The notes under the pieces are model-generated. The model had not been told where the DNA came from. It did no database searches and saw only the letters and a list, made by a program, of their open reading frames with translations. A program made the translations under genes and the position numbers. A DNA stretch of 55,577 nt from the NCBI GenBank assembly GCA_905198125.1, contig CAJKBH010000026.1, positions 1 to 55,577 on the forward strand, in the 5' to 3' direction. The stretch is from an uncultured Porphyromonadaceae bacterium (lineage in GTDB: Bacteria; Bacteroidota; Bacteroidia; Bacteroidales; Muribaculaceae). Below are positions 33,706 to 42,378 of this stretch, piece after piece; position 1 is the first letter of the stretch, and each line of letters starts with the position of its first letter.

Positions 33706-34050
33706 ATGAATACAAAGCAAAAAACCTATCTTGTCAGTTTCCGCAACAGCGACAAGTATCTTGTACGGTTTGACGGCACCAAAGAGGAACTGGAGCAGTC
33801 TCCGCAGTTCAAGGCCATCGAACAGGAGATAGCCACCTATATGCACCGGCACTTCGCCACGAATCACGAGATAGACAAGCTCACCGTTCCGGATATAGAA
33901 GAAGTGGAGGATTCCTCCAGATATGAGGGGTATCAGACTCTCGACCCCGCGGCAGTCGACAGTCTCAAGCAATCACTGACGCGCGAAGCCAAAAACATTC
34001 TCGACCAGAAGCAGATGGACCGCAACGCCCCCTTCGACAACATAAACTGA
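33706..34050 (+). CDS. small conserved-looking protein of unknown function
   Basis: The product has 114 residues, is hydrophilic and has no signal peptide. The N-terminal half (KTYLVSFRNSDKYLVRF) looks like a beta-rich fold; the C-terminal half is charged and helical (DSLKQSLTREAKNILDQKQMDRN). It starts 17 nt after lutB-lutC on the same strand and is probably the last gene of the lut transcript. I recognise no family, and a link to lactate metabolism is only positional. Confidence 0.65.
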   Translation: MNTKQKTYLVSFRNSDKYLVRFDGTKEELEQSPQFKAIEQEIATYMHRHFATNHEIDKLTVPDIEEVEDSSRYEGYQTLDPAAVDSLKQSLTREAKNILDQKQMDRNAPFDNIN

Positions 34051-34093
34051 CATTGCCCATCCCCCCGCCACTGTGGGCACACCCCATACCGCC

Positions 34094-34124
34094 GCCACTG
34101 TGGGCAAAGCCCGCGGCTTTGCCG
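34094..34124 (+). repeat. dispersed palindromic repeat, copy 2
   Basis: Identical over 31 bp to copy 1 (GCCACTGTG, then GGCAAAGCC-CGC-GGCTTTGCC). It is preceded by a partial copy (GCCACTGTGGGCA, 34067-34079). It lies about 45 nt 3' of the small gene downstream of lutB-lutC. Confidence 0.9.
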
Positions 34125-34172
34125 TTCATACCCGGCCGCCAAGGCCGCGCATTGCCTTATATGGGCATAAAG

Positions 34173-34204
34173 AAAGCCGGAACTCCGCGTGAGTCCCGGC
34201 TTTT
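34173..34204. terminator. bidirectional terminator
   Basis: AAAGCCGGAACTC (34173-34185) pairs with GAGTCCCGGCTTT (34191-34203), one mismatch, loop CGCGT. On plus it is followed by TTTTG, on minus by TTCTTTAT. It separates the convergent lut transcript from the glucan locus. Confidence 0.8.
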
Positions 34205-34224
34205 GCTTCCATATATACTGTCTG

Positions 34225-36270
34225 TCAGCGCACTATGTACTTGCGGCCACCGGCCACATAGATGCCGGCTGGCAGGTTGATGATGTCCATCACCTTGGCG
34301 TCGCGCAGCACGCGCACCCCCTGCAGGTTGTAGACGTCCACGATAGTATCGGGAGTCAGCTCAACGGCCTCAACACCTACGGTGCCGTCCTTCTTCTCGC
34401 TGCCCATCACCTTCATTTCCTTCAGCTTGATGCCCCAGACGGTTGCAGCTGTCTTGGTCTCCAGCTTTACGGTCTGGGCGGGAATCGTAGAGAAGTCCGC
34501 GTTGTACAGGTTCTTGCGGGGAGTCATATCCGCACCTCCGACGCCATCGTTTACGGTGAACACCTTTGGCTCGGCTGCGGCTTTCTGCATTGCGCCGGCT
34601 GCGGCGGCCGGAGTCAGAGTCACCGTGTACTCCTTGGCGGAAGCACCTTCCCATACCAGCTGTACGGCCTGAATCTGATATTCCTTCTCAAGAGTCACAG
34701 TCACATAGTGCTCCGCTCCTGTTTCGGGAGCCCATTCGATCTGGGTTCCTTCGTCACCGTCGAATGCAAGTGCGGCATTCACACCACCGTCAGCCTCGTA
34801 AGTGGCGTTGATGGCGTGTACGCCCTGTGCGTCGCTGTCAAGGAAGCACTCCAGCGCGATGTCGCTTGTGGCGGTTTCACAGGTGGCGGTTATATGGCCG
34901 GTTCCCTTAGCGGTCGCGGTCAGAACACCGTCAACCAAAGTAAACGGAGCCTCTACTGTGCAGTCAGCTGCTTTCTCAACCAGATAATGACCGTTGTTGT
35001 CCTTTACGATAGAACTTACATTATAGCTTTCGTTTACGATCATAGTGGCAGGAACTCCGTTCATTTCGATGCTTGCGGGTTCACCGTAAGCCACTGCATC
35101 GTTCTCCAGACCGGTCTGATAGCCATATACATCCAATCTTGTATCACCGCCGTCGTATGCAGGGAAATAATATACATACAATTGTGCGTCCTCATCGAAT
35201 GTTGCGGCCGTGGTGTATGTGAATTTACCATCCACATTCGTCATCATCTCTATCTTGTCATGACCTTGCACGCACACATTAGCCTTCCATACCAGGCCAA
35301 CGATATTGCCCTGACAATGAGGAACAGCCTGTATTGTAACCGTGCCGTCCACATTATAGCTGATTGCAGTTTCAATTGATACGGGGATGGAACGACGTGA
35401 TGTCGCGGGATCTTCGCCTGCCAGATATGCGTTATTGATAAATCCGTCCTTGATTGTGTGCCATACCTTGGCAGCTGTAGCGTCACGGTTGGTCTTAAAC
35501 TCAACCTTTACCTCCTTGCCTGTATAGTCCTGACCATCCTTGGTGGCCACGGCCTTCATAGTATAGGAATAATCGGTGGAGGGTGTCAGGCCGGTCAAAG
35601 CGATGGGAGAAGCCGTGGCTTCGGCATCGTTCAGATATACCTTGACTGTGGCGCCTGTCAATTCCTCGGGTAAAGTCACTTCGTATGCAATCTCGGCGGA
35701 ATTGGCGGTTATGTTCTGAGCCTTGGCAGTAAGTTTAGGCAGAATCTCCTTTACCGGTTTCTCATTCGCAGACCCGAACTTATAACCATCTATAGCCTGA
35801 TTTACTACACCTCCACTTTCATACGGAAAATAGAAATGCAGCGGCGCAACGGTATTTCCAAGTTCAAAGGTCGGATTATCAAGCGATACCCAAGTATATG
35901 AGCCGTCTTCATTTTTAACAGCGTTTGTCCAGCCCCCAACGCCTATCTGCATCTGGAGCACGGCAAGACCGGGCACCTTGTCCAGTCCCTCTATTGTAGC
36001 GTCTACCTGCAGGTGATTGTTCTCCAGCGCAGTAAGAGTATAGTTGAACGTTACAGTCAGATTTCCGGAAGTCCATTCGGCATTGCCATACCACTTGTTG
36101 CCGTAGGCATACTCGGAGGCGTTTTCGCCTTCGGCGCGTAGAATGTTGGTCACTTCTGGTTCGGACTGCCGGCCATCTGTAGGGGATGCCTGCTGGAAAA
36201 CGTTGCCCGTTACGCCGGCGGTGGCCATCAGGCCACCAAACAGCAGCGCTGTCAGTAAAATTTTCTTCAT
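34225..36270 (-). CDS. secreted CTD protein, possible glycan-binding
   Basis: The product has 681 residues. A signal peptide (MKKILLTALLFGGLMATAG) is followed by two related beta domains (about 55-170 and 265-395). Both contain a LHFYFPYESGG or LYVYYFPAYDGG motif and a DGYKFG or DVYGYQTG end. A fibronectin III-like domain (about 178-262) lies between them. A discoidin-like segment (about 475-630) and a type IX-like sorting domain (VDVYNLQGVRV, LPAGIYVAGGRKYIVR) follow. It lies downstream of GH128 on the same strand and may bind or process the same glucan. No catalytic residues were identified. Confidence 0.75.
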   Translation of the reverse strand: MKKILLTALLFGGLMATAGVTGNVFQQASPTDGRQSEPEVTNILRAEGENASEYAYGNKWYGNAEWTSGNLTVTFNYTLTALENNHLQVDATIEGLDKVPGLAVLQMQIGVGGWTNAVKNEDGSYTWVSLDNPTFELGNTVAPLHFYFPYESGGVVNQAIDGYKFGSANEKPVKEILPKLTAKAQNITANSAEIAYEVTLPEELTGATVKVYLNDAEATASPIALTGLTPSTDYSYTMKAVATKDGQDYTGKEVKVEFKTNRDATAAKVWHTIKDGFINNAYLAGEDPATSRRSIPVSIETAISYNVDGTVTIQAVPHCQGNIVGLVWKANVCVQGHDKIEMMTNVDGKFTYTTAATFDEDAQLYVYYFPAYDGGDTRLDVYGYQTGLENDAVAYGEPASIEMNGVPATMIVNESYNVSSIVKDNNGHYLVEKAADCTVEAPFTLVDGVLTATAKGTGHITATCETATSDIALECFLDSDAQGVHAINATYEADGGVNAALAFDGDEGTQIEWAPETGAEHYVTVTLEKEYQIQAVQLVWEGASAKEYTVTLTPAAAAGAMQKAAAEPKVFTVNDGVGGADMTPRKNLYNADFSTIPAQTVKLETKTAATVWGIKLKEMKVMGSEKKDGTVGVEAVELTPDTIVDVYNLQGVRVLRDAKVMDIINLPAGIYVAGGRKYIVR

Positions 36271-36319
36271 GGTTGATATTGTTATTGATTATTGTTAACT
36301 ATTATCTGTGTGTCAGGCG

Positions 36320-36379
36320 ACTGGAGTGACGGTGTCCACACCGTCAACACATGGGCGACGTGGACGTCGCCCCTCCAGT
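36320..36379 (-). other. three-way-junction element, copy 1 (3' of GH128)
   Basis: The outer arms ACTGGAG (36320-36326) and CTCCAGT (36373-36379) enclose two perfect hairpins, TGACGGTGTCCACACCGTCA (36327-36346) and GGGCGACGTGGACGTCGCCC (36353-36372), separated by 6 nt. Read on the minus strand it starts 12 nt after the GH128 stop. The same architecture recurs at 50368-50427. Confidence 0.85.
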
Positions 36380-36391
36380 AGCAGCCACTCG

Positions 36392-37846
36392 TCACTTAAC
36401 CAGCACTTTGCGGTTGCCGATCACGTAGAGACCGGGGGCAAGTCCGTCTATGGCCGAGGCAGCGTCTACGTTGCGTTTCAACATCACGCCCTGCATGTTG
36501 CAGACATTCACGTTCGTTAAGGTTTCCATAGCCACTCCCTCCACGGCGCCGGTGCCTTCGGCATAGAGTCCTACGCGCGAGATCCTGATGCCGCTGGGCT
36601 GATACGGAGCGGCGTCGGCAAGGCGCAATGTCACGTGTCCGGCGGGCAACGTCAGGTTGATGGCGTGGGCCTCGTAATTCTCGTCGGAGTTGGGCAGAGT
36701 CATTTTTATCACGTCGGTCAGGTCGGTCACCTCGTCACCGTTCACAAGCTGCATCTTCAGCTGCGGATCGAAACGGGTAGGCTCGCCCATGCCGGCCACT
36801 GTCAGCTTCAGGTCATACTTGCCCGCCTCAGGCACGTCAAACTGCCAGTCTACGGTCGATCCTGAATTGAAACGGCTTATCTCGATCGGTTTTGCGCAAT
36901 CGGCGTCATTGCCCGGATACAGTTCGATAGCGTTCGATGCTACATAATCCACTGCGGGAAACTCTGTGCCGACGGCGTTCCATACCTCCCTGTCGAAATC
37001 GCTCATGTAGCAGTACACCATTCCCTGAGGCGACAGCTTGCGCTCGTCGTAACCCGTCTGGGGTATGATCAGACCGTAGTTCGGTCCCTTGTTGCTGTTG
37101 TAGCCACCCTTGGCCTTGAACCACGCATACTTATGGATCCAGGGAGTTGTCTCCAGCCATTCCAGAGCCTGGGTCATGAAGTTGATCTGGGTGGAGGGGG
37201 TTACCGACGAATTCTGATTGCCGGCCTCGGGCCAGTAGCAGAACTCAGTCACCCACACATCCTTGCCATACTTGTCATGGAACTTGGTGGCCAGGTCCGT
37301 CAGCACGCCGTAACCGCCATACACATGAATCGCCGTGTAGTCGAAAGCGTCCGGTCCCACCAGGGCCACGAACTCGTCCATCCACTTGCAGGGATCCTGA
37401 TAGGGCGCGTTGGGCGAATAATTCAGTGCCGGAGCCACGAGCTTCAGGTTAAGTTCCTTGGCCAGAGCCTGCACCGCGGTCCAATGGTCGGCGGCCACCT
37501 CGGGCGTCATGTTGGCCTGCGCGGTGAAGTTGGGCTCGTTGAAGCCCAGCAGATACTTGCATTCGGGGTGGGCCTTGACATACGCGCGGATCTTGTCGGC
37601 GCTATAGTTGGCGTTCCAGCACATCGGCACGAAATCTATGCCCTCGTATGCCTCCACCTGCCCGTTGATTCCGGCGGTGGGAGTATTGGCCCAGTTGTAG
37701 TACCAGCCCACGCCGGGCTTTAGGGCATCCAGCTCCACGGCGAGCGAGAACTGATTCTCGCTTACGCCGCGCTTCGCGCTCTTGCCCCATGCCGGAGCCG
37801 AGAGGCACACAAGTGCCAGAGATATTATCGCTGCTTTATTTTTCAT
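36392..37846 (-). CDS. GH128-like beta-1,3-glucanase with C-terminal sorting domain
   Basis: The product has 484 residues. After the signal peptide, residues about 27-260 match the GH128/Asl1-like fold: PGVGWYYNW, FVPMCWN, LLGFNEPN with acid/base Glu104, and DVWVTEFC with nucleophile Glu201. A carbohydrate-binding-like beta domain follows (about 310-430). The C-terminal domain (VNVCNMQGVML, LAPGLYVIGNRKVLVK) resembles type IX sorting signals. It should cleave beta-1,3-glucan endo-wise at the surface or outside the cell. Its start overlaps the GH3 stop by 11 nt. Confidence 0.85.
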   Translation of the reverse strand: MKNKAAIISLALVCLSAPAWGKSAKRGVSENQFSLAVELDALKPGVGWYYNWANTPTAGINGQVEAYEGIDFVPMCWNANYSADKIRAYVKAHPECKYLLGFNEPNFTAQANMTPEVAADHWTAVQALAKELNLKLVAPALNYSPNAPYQDPCKWMDEFVALVGPDAFDYTAIHVYGGYGVLTDLATKFHDKYGKDVWVTEFCYWPEAGNQNSSVTPSTQINFMTQALEWLETTPWIHKYAWFKAKGGYNSNKGPNYGLIIPQTGYDERKLSPQGMVYCYMSDFDREVWNAVGTEFPAVDYVASNAIELYPGNDADCAKPIEISRFNSGSTVDWQFDVPEAGKYDLKLTVAGMGEPTRFDPQLKMQLVNGDEVTDLTDVIKMTLPNSDENYEAHAINLTLPAGHVTLRLADAAPYQPSGIRISRVGLYAEGTGAVEGVAMETLTNVNVCNMQGVMLKRNVDAASAIDGLAPGLYVIGNRKVLVK

Positions 37847-40088
37847 ACGCTGTATTGTTTTCCGTTATGCTGAATTTTACAGGTGCGGTCTTGCAGTCCG
37901 ACGAATTGTCTACCCAGAGGGTGAACTCGCCCGGTTCCGTAATCTCGTTGCCCTCCGTGTCGTGGAATGCGAGCCGCGAGGCGGGAAGCGTAAAGGTGAC
38001 GGTCTTTGATTCGCCGGGGTTGAGCCATACCTTCTCGAAGCCCTTCAGCTGCTTGACGGGCTGCGCCAGCGACGCCACCATATCGCGCACATAGAGCTGG
38101 GCCACGTCTGCCCCGCGCGTCTTGCCGGTGTTGGTCACACGGCAGCTCACTGTTATCTCTCCGTTACCTTCCATCGAGGTGGCCGAAAGCTCGGGCTTGC
38201 CGTATTCGAATGTCGTGTAGCTCAGTCCGTAGCCGAAGGGATAGAGGGGTGCCAGACCGGCATCCAGCCAGAAGGAGGTGCAGCCTGTCGAGGTCTGTCC
38301 TGCCTCCAAGGGTATCTGGTCCATCAGCATAATTTCACCCTCGGTGGGACGCCCTGTGTTCTTGTGCGCGTAGTAGATAGGCACCTGACCCACCATCCGG
38401 GGCATCGTGACTGGAAGTTTGCCCGAAGGATTCACTTTGCCAGTAAGCAGGTTTGCCACGGCCGGACCTCCCATGGTGCCGTTATGGAAACAGAACAGGA
38501 TGGCGTCGCACAGCTCGGATTCTTCGGGCAGTGTCAGCGGACGGCCCGACAGCAGCACGGCCACCAAGGGCTTGCCCGTCTTCTTCAGTTCCTTCAGCAA
38601 TTCCGTCTGCGCGCCGGGCAGCGAGATGTCGGCGCGGCAGTGAGCCTCGCCCGAAAGCACGGCTTCCTCGCCGCCTACAAATACTATCACGTCGCACTTG
38701 CCGGCGGCAGCCACGGCCTTGGCGAATTCGGCATCACTCCTGTCGCGGCTGAACTGCAGACCGGGCACGTATGTCACGTTCTTCGCGCCGTATGCCTTGC
38801 GCAGTCCTTCCAGCACGGTCACGGTCCTCTCCTTGTCCAGATCGAAACACCATGTGCCGTTCTGGTCATGCTTGGCGTCGGCCATCGGGCCAACCACCAA
38901 TATACGTTCCGAACCCTTCATGGGGAGGATGCCGTTGTTGGTGAGCAGGATGGCGCTCTCCTCGGCTGCGCGCTGTGCGGCCGCAAGGCTTTCCTTCTCG
39001 AAGAAGCGGTTCATGTTCTTCTCGTCGACGTATGGATTCTCAAAGAGTCCTAAGCGGAACTTGAGACGCAGCACGTTGCGCACCAGGGCGTCTATTTCCT
39101 TTTCAGAAATGCGGTCGGCCTCGACCAGTTCCTTTATATACTGAGTGTATCCGTGCGCCTCCATGTCCATGTCCACACCGGCATGGAGCGCCTGCAGCGA
39201 AGCTTCCTTCAGATTGGCGGCCGTGCCGTGCTTCAGCATGTCGCCGATGGAGTTCCAGTCGCTCACCAACAGGCCGTCCCAGCCCCAGCGGTCGCGCAGG
39301 ATGCCGCGCAACAGTTTCCTGTTGGCCGACGACGGAATGCCGTCTATGTCGTTGAACGAGCACATGAACGTTGCCGAACCTGCGTCGGCGCAGGCTTTGA
39401 AGGGAGACAGTATCACATCGTGCAGCACGGTGCCGGTCACGTTGGCGGTGTTATAGTCGCGTCCGCCCTCCGACATACCGTAGCCGGCAAAATGCTTGGT
39501 ACATGCCGCGATGGCGTCGGGACGCGTCAGGTCGTCGCCCTGATACCCCTTCACGGCGGCCACGCCCATCACGGAGGTAAGGTACGGGTCCTCGCCGTAA
39601 CCTTCGGCCAGACGGCCCCAGCGGGCGTCGCGCGCTATGTCCACCATCGGGCTGAACGTCCAGCGCACGCCCGCCGACGAGCATTCGCGCGCCGAGACAC
39701 GGCTCCCCTGCTCCACTATCTCCGGATTCCAGGTCGCGGCCTGGCCGACGGGTATGGGGAACATGGTCTTGAAGCCGTGTATCACGTCGCGGGCAAACAC
39801 CAGCGGGATATGCAGACGGGTGTTCTCCACCGCCTCCTTCTGAAGTTTGTTCACCACCACGGGGTCGACTTCGTTCAGCAGCGAACCCACGCTGCCGATG
39901 CGTATCTGGCCCACCATATCGGGATGATAGCCATAACCCGACAGCTGGTTGAGCTGCCCTATCTTCTCGTCGAGCGTCATCAGACTCATCAGCGAGTCCA
40001 CGCGGCTCTCCACGTCGCGCAACGCTCCCTGCGCGGCGCCGCACACTAATGCTGCGCCTGTAAGTAATATCGCTGCGGTTCTTTTCAT
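37836..40088 (-). CDS. bglX: GH3 beta-glucosidase (BglX-like)
   Basis: The product has 750 residues with a signal peptide (MKRTAAILLTGAALVCGAAQG), so it is periplasmic or secreted. The GH3 N-terminal barrel has KHFAGYG (about 198-204) and nucleophile Asp277 in LLVSDWNS. The C-terminal sandwich carries ILVVGPMADAKHDQNGTW and FVGGEEAVLSGEAHCR. A fibronectin III-like domain closes the protein (about 655-735). Length and order match BglX. It would release glucose from beta-1,3-oligosaccharides. Its ATG overlaps the GH16 stop (ATGA). Confidence 0.93.
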   Translation of the reverse strand: MKRTAAILLTGAALVCGAAQGALRDVESRVDSLMSLMTLDEKIGQLNQLSGYGYHPDMVGQIRIGSVGSLLNEVDPVVVNKLQKEAVENTRLHIPLVFARDVIHGFKTMFPIPVGQAATWNPEIVEQGSRVSARECSSAGVRWTFSPMVDIARDARWGRLAEGYGEDPYLTSVMGVAAVKGYQGDDLTRPDAIAACTKHFAGYGMSEGGRDYNTANVTGTVLHDVILSPFKACADAGSATFMCSFNDIDGIPSSANRKLLRGILRDRWGWDGLLVSDWNSIGDMLKHGTAANLKEASLQALHAGVDMDMEAHGYTQYIKELVEADRISEKEIDALVRNVLRLKFRLGLFENPYVDEKNMNRFFEKESLAAAQRAAEESAILLTNNGILPMKGSERILVVGPMADAKHDQNGTWCFDLDKERTVTVLEGLRKAYGAKNVTYVPGLQFSRDRSDAEFAKAVAAAGKCDVIVFVGGEEAVLSGEAHCRADISLPGAQTELLKELKKTGKPLVAVLLSGRPLTLPEESELCDAILFCFHNGTMGGPAVANLLTGKVNPSGKLPVTMPRMVGQVPIYYAHKNTGRPTEGEIMLMDQIPLEAGQTSTGCTSFWLDAGLAPLYPFGYGLSYTTFEYGKPELSATSMEGNGEITVSCRVTNTGKTRGADVAQLYVRDMVASLAQPVKQLKGFEKVWLNPGESKTVTFTLPASRLAFHDTEGNEITEPGEFTLWVDNSSDCKTAPVKFSITENNTAYEK

Positions 40089-41269
40089 AACATTTCCTTG
40101 AGTACGGTTTTGTTGCCGAAATCGTCTCTGGCGCTCAGAATCACCAGTCCGCGGCCCATTCGCGACAGGTCGAGCGTGTCGCGGCCGGCACCCATCAGGC
40201 GTCCCGAAGCGTCGTATGCCTTCAGGTCGGCCCCCTCGCAGTTGGCGTGACCCGATTCTATGCGTATCTTGAGGTTGCCGGCCAGACTCGGGCTGATCAC
40301 ACCCGAGCCCTCGATGTCGTCGCCCGGAACGGTCATGCTTATCGATTCGTCGCCGGTGCCTTTCTGGTACACCTTCACATAGTTCACATACATCGAGGCC
40401 TGATGATTGTTTTCATCGTTCAGGGCCGTGATGCCCGCAGCATTGTGGATGCCGGGGAAATTGCCTCCCACGGCCACGTTGAACAGTATGAAATTCTCCT
40501 TGTGGAAGTAATTGCCGGGCGAATTTTCGTCATCGGGATTGTCCTGCGTGATGTTCATCTGGAAGTAAGGCATCTGCTTGGGCGTCTTGTCGAGGTCCAC
40601 GTACATACGCACCTTGTCCTCGTCCCATATCACGGTGAATATGTGAAACTCGCCGTCCTGCAGCGAATAGCTTTTGGTGTTGTCGTGGGCGTACGAACAT
40701 GCCGGCCATCCCTGGCCCCAGTGCATCGCGCCGTTGAAGTACCGGTCCTGCGTGCCGGGACCGAAAGCATTCTGATGGCCCATCTCCACAATGTCGGTCT
40801 CGCCGCTCTTGGGCCAGCCCACCTCCTTGTGGTCGTTGCCCATCATCCAGAACGCGGGCCACAGTCCGTTGGCGGTGCTGGGCATCTTGATGGCGGCCTC
40901 TATCTTGCCGTGCTTGAAGGCGAACAGCTTCTGCGTGGTGACACGACCCGATGTAAATTCCTTGCCCTGATAGTTCTCACGTATGGCGGTCAGAATCAGA
41001 CAGCCGTTGCCCTGACCGTCATCGCCCACACGCACGTTGCATTCGCGGTCGGTGTAGTACTGCAGCTCGGCGTTGCCTCCGCCGTTGCCGTTCACCTCTA
41101 CGTTCCATCGGTTGCGGTTCAGTTCCGTGCCGTCAAACAGGTCCTGCCACACCAGACGGTAGCCGTCGGTCTCGCCTGTGCCGTTCTGACTCTCTCCGGC
41201 ATGACACGGTGTTCCCGCCGCTCCGGCAAGCATCACCGCAATTCCGGTTCCCAGTATCTTGTGTATCAT
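40085..41269 (-). CDS. GH16 laminarinase-like endo-beta-1,3-glucanase
   Basis: The product has 394 residues. A signal peptide (to about residue 24) precedes the GH16 jelly-roll (about 35-285). The catalytic ExDxxE is GETDIVEMGH: Glu157 nucleophile, Asp159, Glu162 acid/base. The WPAFWMMG and VYQKGTGDE flanks are typical of laminarinases. The last 70 residues (DLKAYDASGRLMGAGRDTLDLSRMGRGLVILS) resemble the sorting domains of its neighbours. It is the probable primary depolymerase of the locus. Confidence 0.92.
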   Translation of the reverse strand: MIHKILGTGIAVMLAGAAGTPCHAGESQNGTGETDGYRLVWQDLFDGTELNRNRWNVEVNGNGGGNAELQYYTDRECNVRVGDDGQGNGCLILTAIRENYQGKEFTSGRVTTQKLFAFKHGKIEAAIKMPSTANGLWPAFWMMGNDHKEVGWPKSGETDIVEMGHQNAFGPGTQDRYFNGAMHWGQGWPACSYAHDNTKSYSLQDGEFHIFTVIWDEDKVRMYVDLDKTPKQMPYFQMNITQDNPDDENSPGNYFHKENFILFNVAVGGNFPGIHNAAGITALNDENNHQASMYVNYVKVYQKGTGDESISMTVPGDDIEGSGVISPSLAGNLKIRIESGHANCEGADLKAYDASGRLMGAGRDTLDLSRMGRGLVILSARDDFGNKTVLKEML

Positions 41270-41332
41270 AATTACTTGTTTGGTTCTGTATCCGGTGGAG
41301 GGTCACCCCTCCGCCGGATTATGGTCGGTCGA

Positions 41333-42262
41333 TTACTTTACGACGATTTTCTTGGCCTGGTTGCCGCTCTTGGCAACGTACACGCCCTTGGCGAGATTGC
41401 TCAGACCCAGTGTGGTGCCTGCGGTCTTCTTCACCAGCTGGCCGCCTAAGTTATACAGCTCGATGCCGTTTGCACCTGCCACGTTCACGGTGTTGGCGGT
41501 AACAACCCACTCTGTCTCGTCGGCGCTGATACCGTTGATGCCGCTGCCGTTGCCGAGCTGATAGAAATACACGGCGTCAAGCGAGAACTGACGGCCTTCC
41601 ACGCCACCTGCCAGGAACGACAGTATTACGCCATGCCAGTCGTTAGCGGCCTTCCAGTCGAATTCAGGCCACAGTTTCTTAAGGTCTGCGAAGCTGATGT
41701 CGATACCGTTCCAGTCATCGGCCGAAGCAGGACCTACTGCGGGGAATACCACGCCGTTGTCGTTGAAGGGAGTTCCCACAGCTACCTTTGCAGGCTTGCT
41801 GCCCCAGTCATCGCCGTTGGCAATGATGAATCCGATGGATTCGGGAGCGGTGGTCTCCGACATGTATGCCAGATGGAAACGTGTATCGGCGTTCCACCAT
41901 GATGCGTCGATGCCGCCGTGTACGCTGAATCCGGCTCCTGACCATCCTACATTTGCCACTTCCAGCGATACATATCCGTCTGTCTGATCGTCTACACCGG
42001 GATAGGTGGCGTTATATGCACGGAATGTCGATCCGTCGGGCCATACGTCCAGAGCACGGTCATCGCCGTTGGGAGCTGCCGAAATCACCTTGGCTCCCTG
42101 AGCCTCGAACTTGCCGACAGCGGTCTCGCACAGCTGGACGGGCATGAGATAGCTTACTTTTCCCTTGGCCAGTACTACGTCGGTGCTGGGGTCACAGGTG
42201 TACTGTGCGCTTGCGCTTGCTGCCGTCAGTGCGGCTACTGCGATTAATGTAATCTTCTGCAT
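41333..42262 (-). CDS. secreted glycan-binding candidate with sorting domain
   Basis: The product has 309 residues. The signal peptide MQKITLIAVAALTAASASAQ has no lipobox, unlike most SusE/SusF-type binding proteins. A single beta-sandwich-like domain (about 22-230) is rich in Trp (WDGSTF-type turns, DASWWNADTRFHLAYMSE, DWNGIDISFADLKKLWPEFDW). The C terminus is a type IX-like domain (GIELYNLGGQLV, LAKGVYVAKSGNQAKKIVVK). Its position right after SusD, where surface glycan-binding proteins are encoded, supports a glucan-binding role. This is an inference. Confidence 0.7.
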   Translation of the reverse strand: MQKITLIAVAALTAASASAQYTCDPSTDVVLAKGKVSYLMPVQLCETAVGKFEAQGAKVISAAPNGDDRALDVWPDGSTFRAYNATYPGVDDQTDGYVSLEVANVGWSGAGFSVHGGIDASWWNADTRFHLAYMSETTAPESIGFIIANGDDWGSKPAKVAVGTPFNDNGVVFPAVGPASADDWNGIDISFADLKKLWPEFDWKAANDWHGVILSFLAGGVEGRQFSLDAVYFYQLGNGSGINGISADETEWVVTANTVNVAGANGIELYNLGGQLVKKTAGTTLGLSNLAKGVYVAKSGNQAKKIVVK

Positions 42263-42326
42263 TGTCTTTAGTTTTTAAAGGTTAATTTATTAGAGTTCAG
42301 TTAGTTTTCAGACTGTTTGCCCAGCT

Positions 42327-42346
42327 TGCGGGTCGCAAGACCCGCA
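42327..42346 (-). other. intercistronic hairpin between susD and the next gene
   Basis: TGCGGGTC (42327-42334), 4-nt loop, GACCCGCA (42339-42346). It lies 32 nt past the susD stop on the minus strand, with no T-run. It may protect the susCD mRNA 3' end or limit read-through. Confidence 0.55.
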
Positions 42347-42378
42347 GGCCGTGTGTATATGTATGACAGGTAATTGGA

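Noticed and set aside
34189..35379. Long plus-strand frame opposite the 681-residue CTD gene
   Set aside because: The minus strand carries a signal peptide, fibronectin-like domain and sorting domain. The plus-strand frame begins inside the terminator region and has no coherent features.
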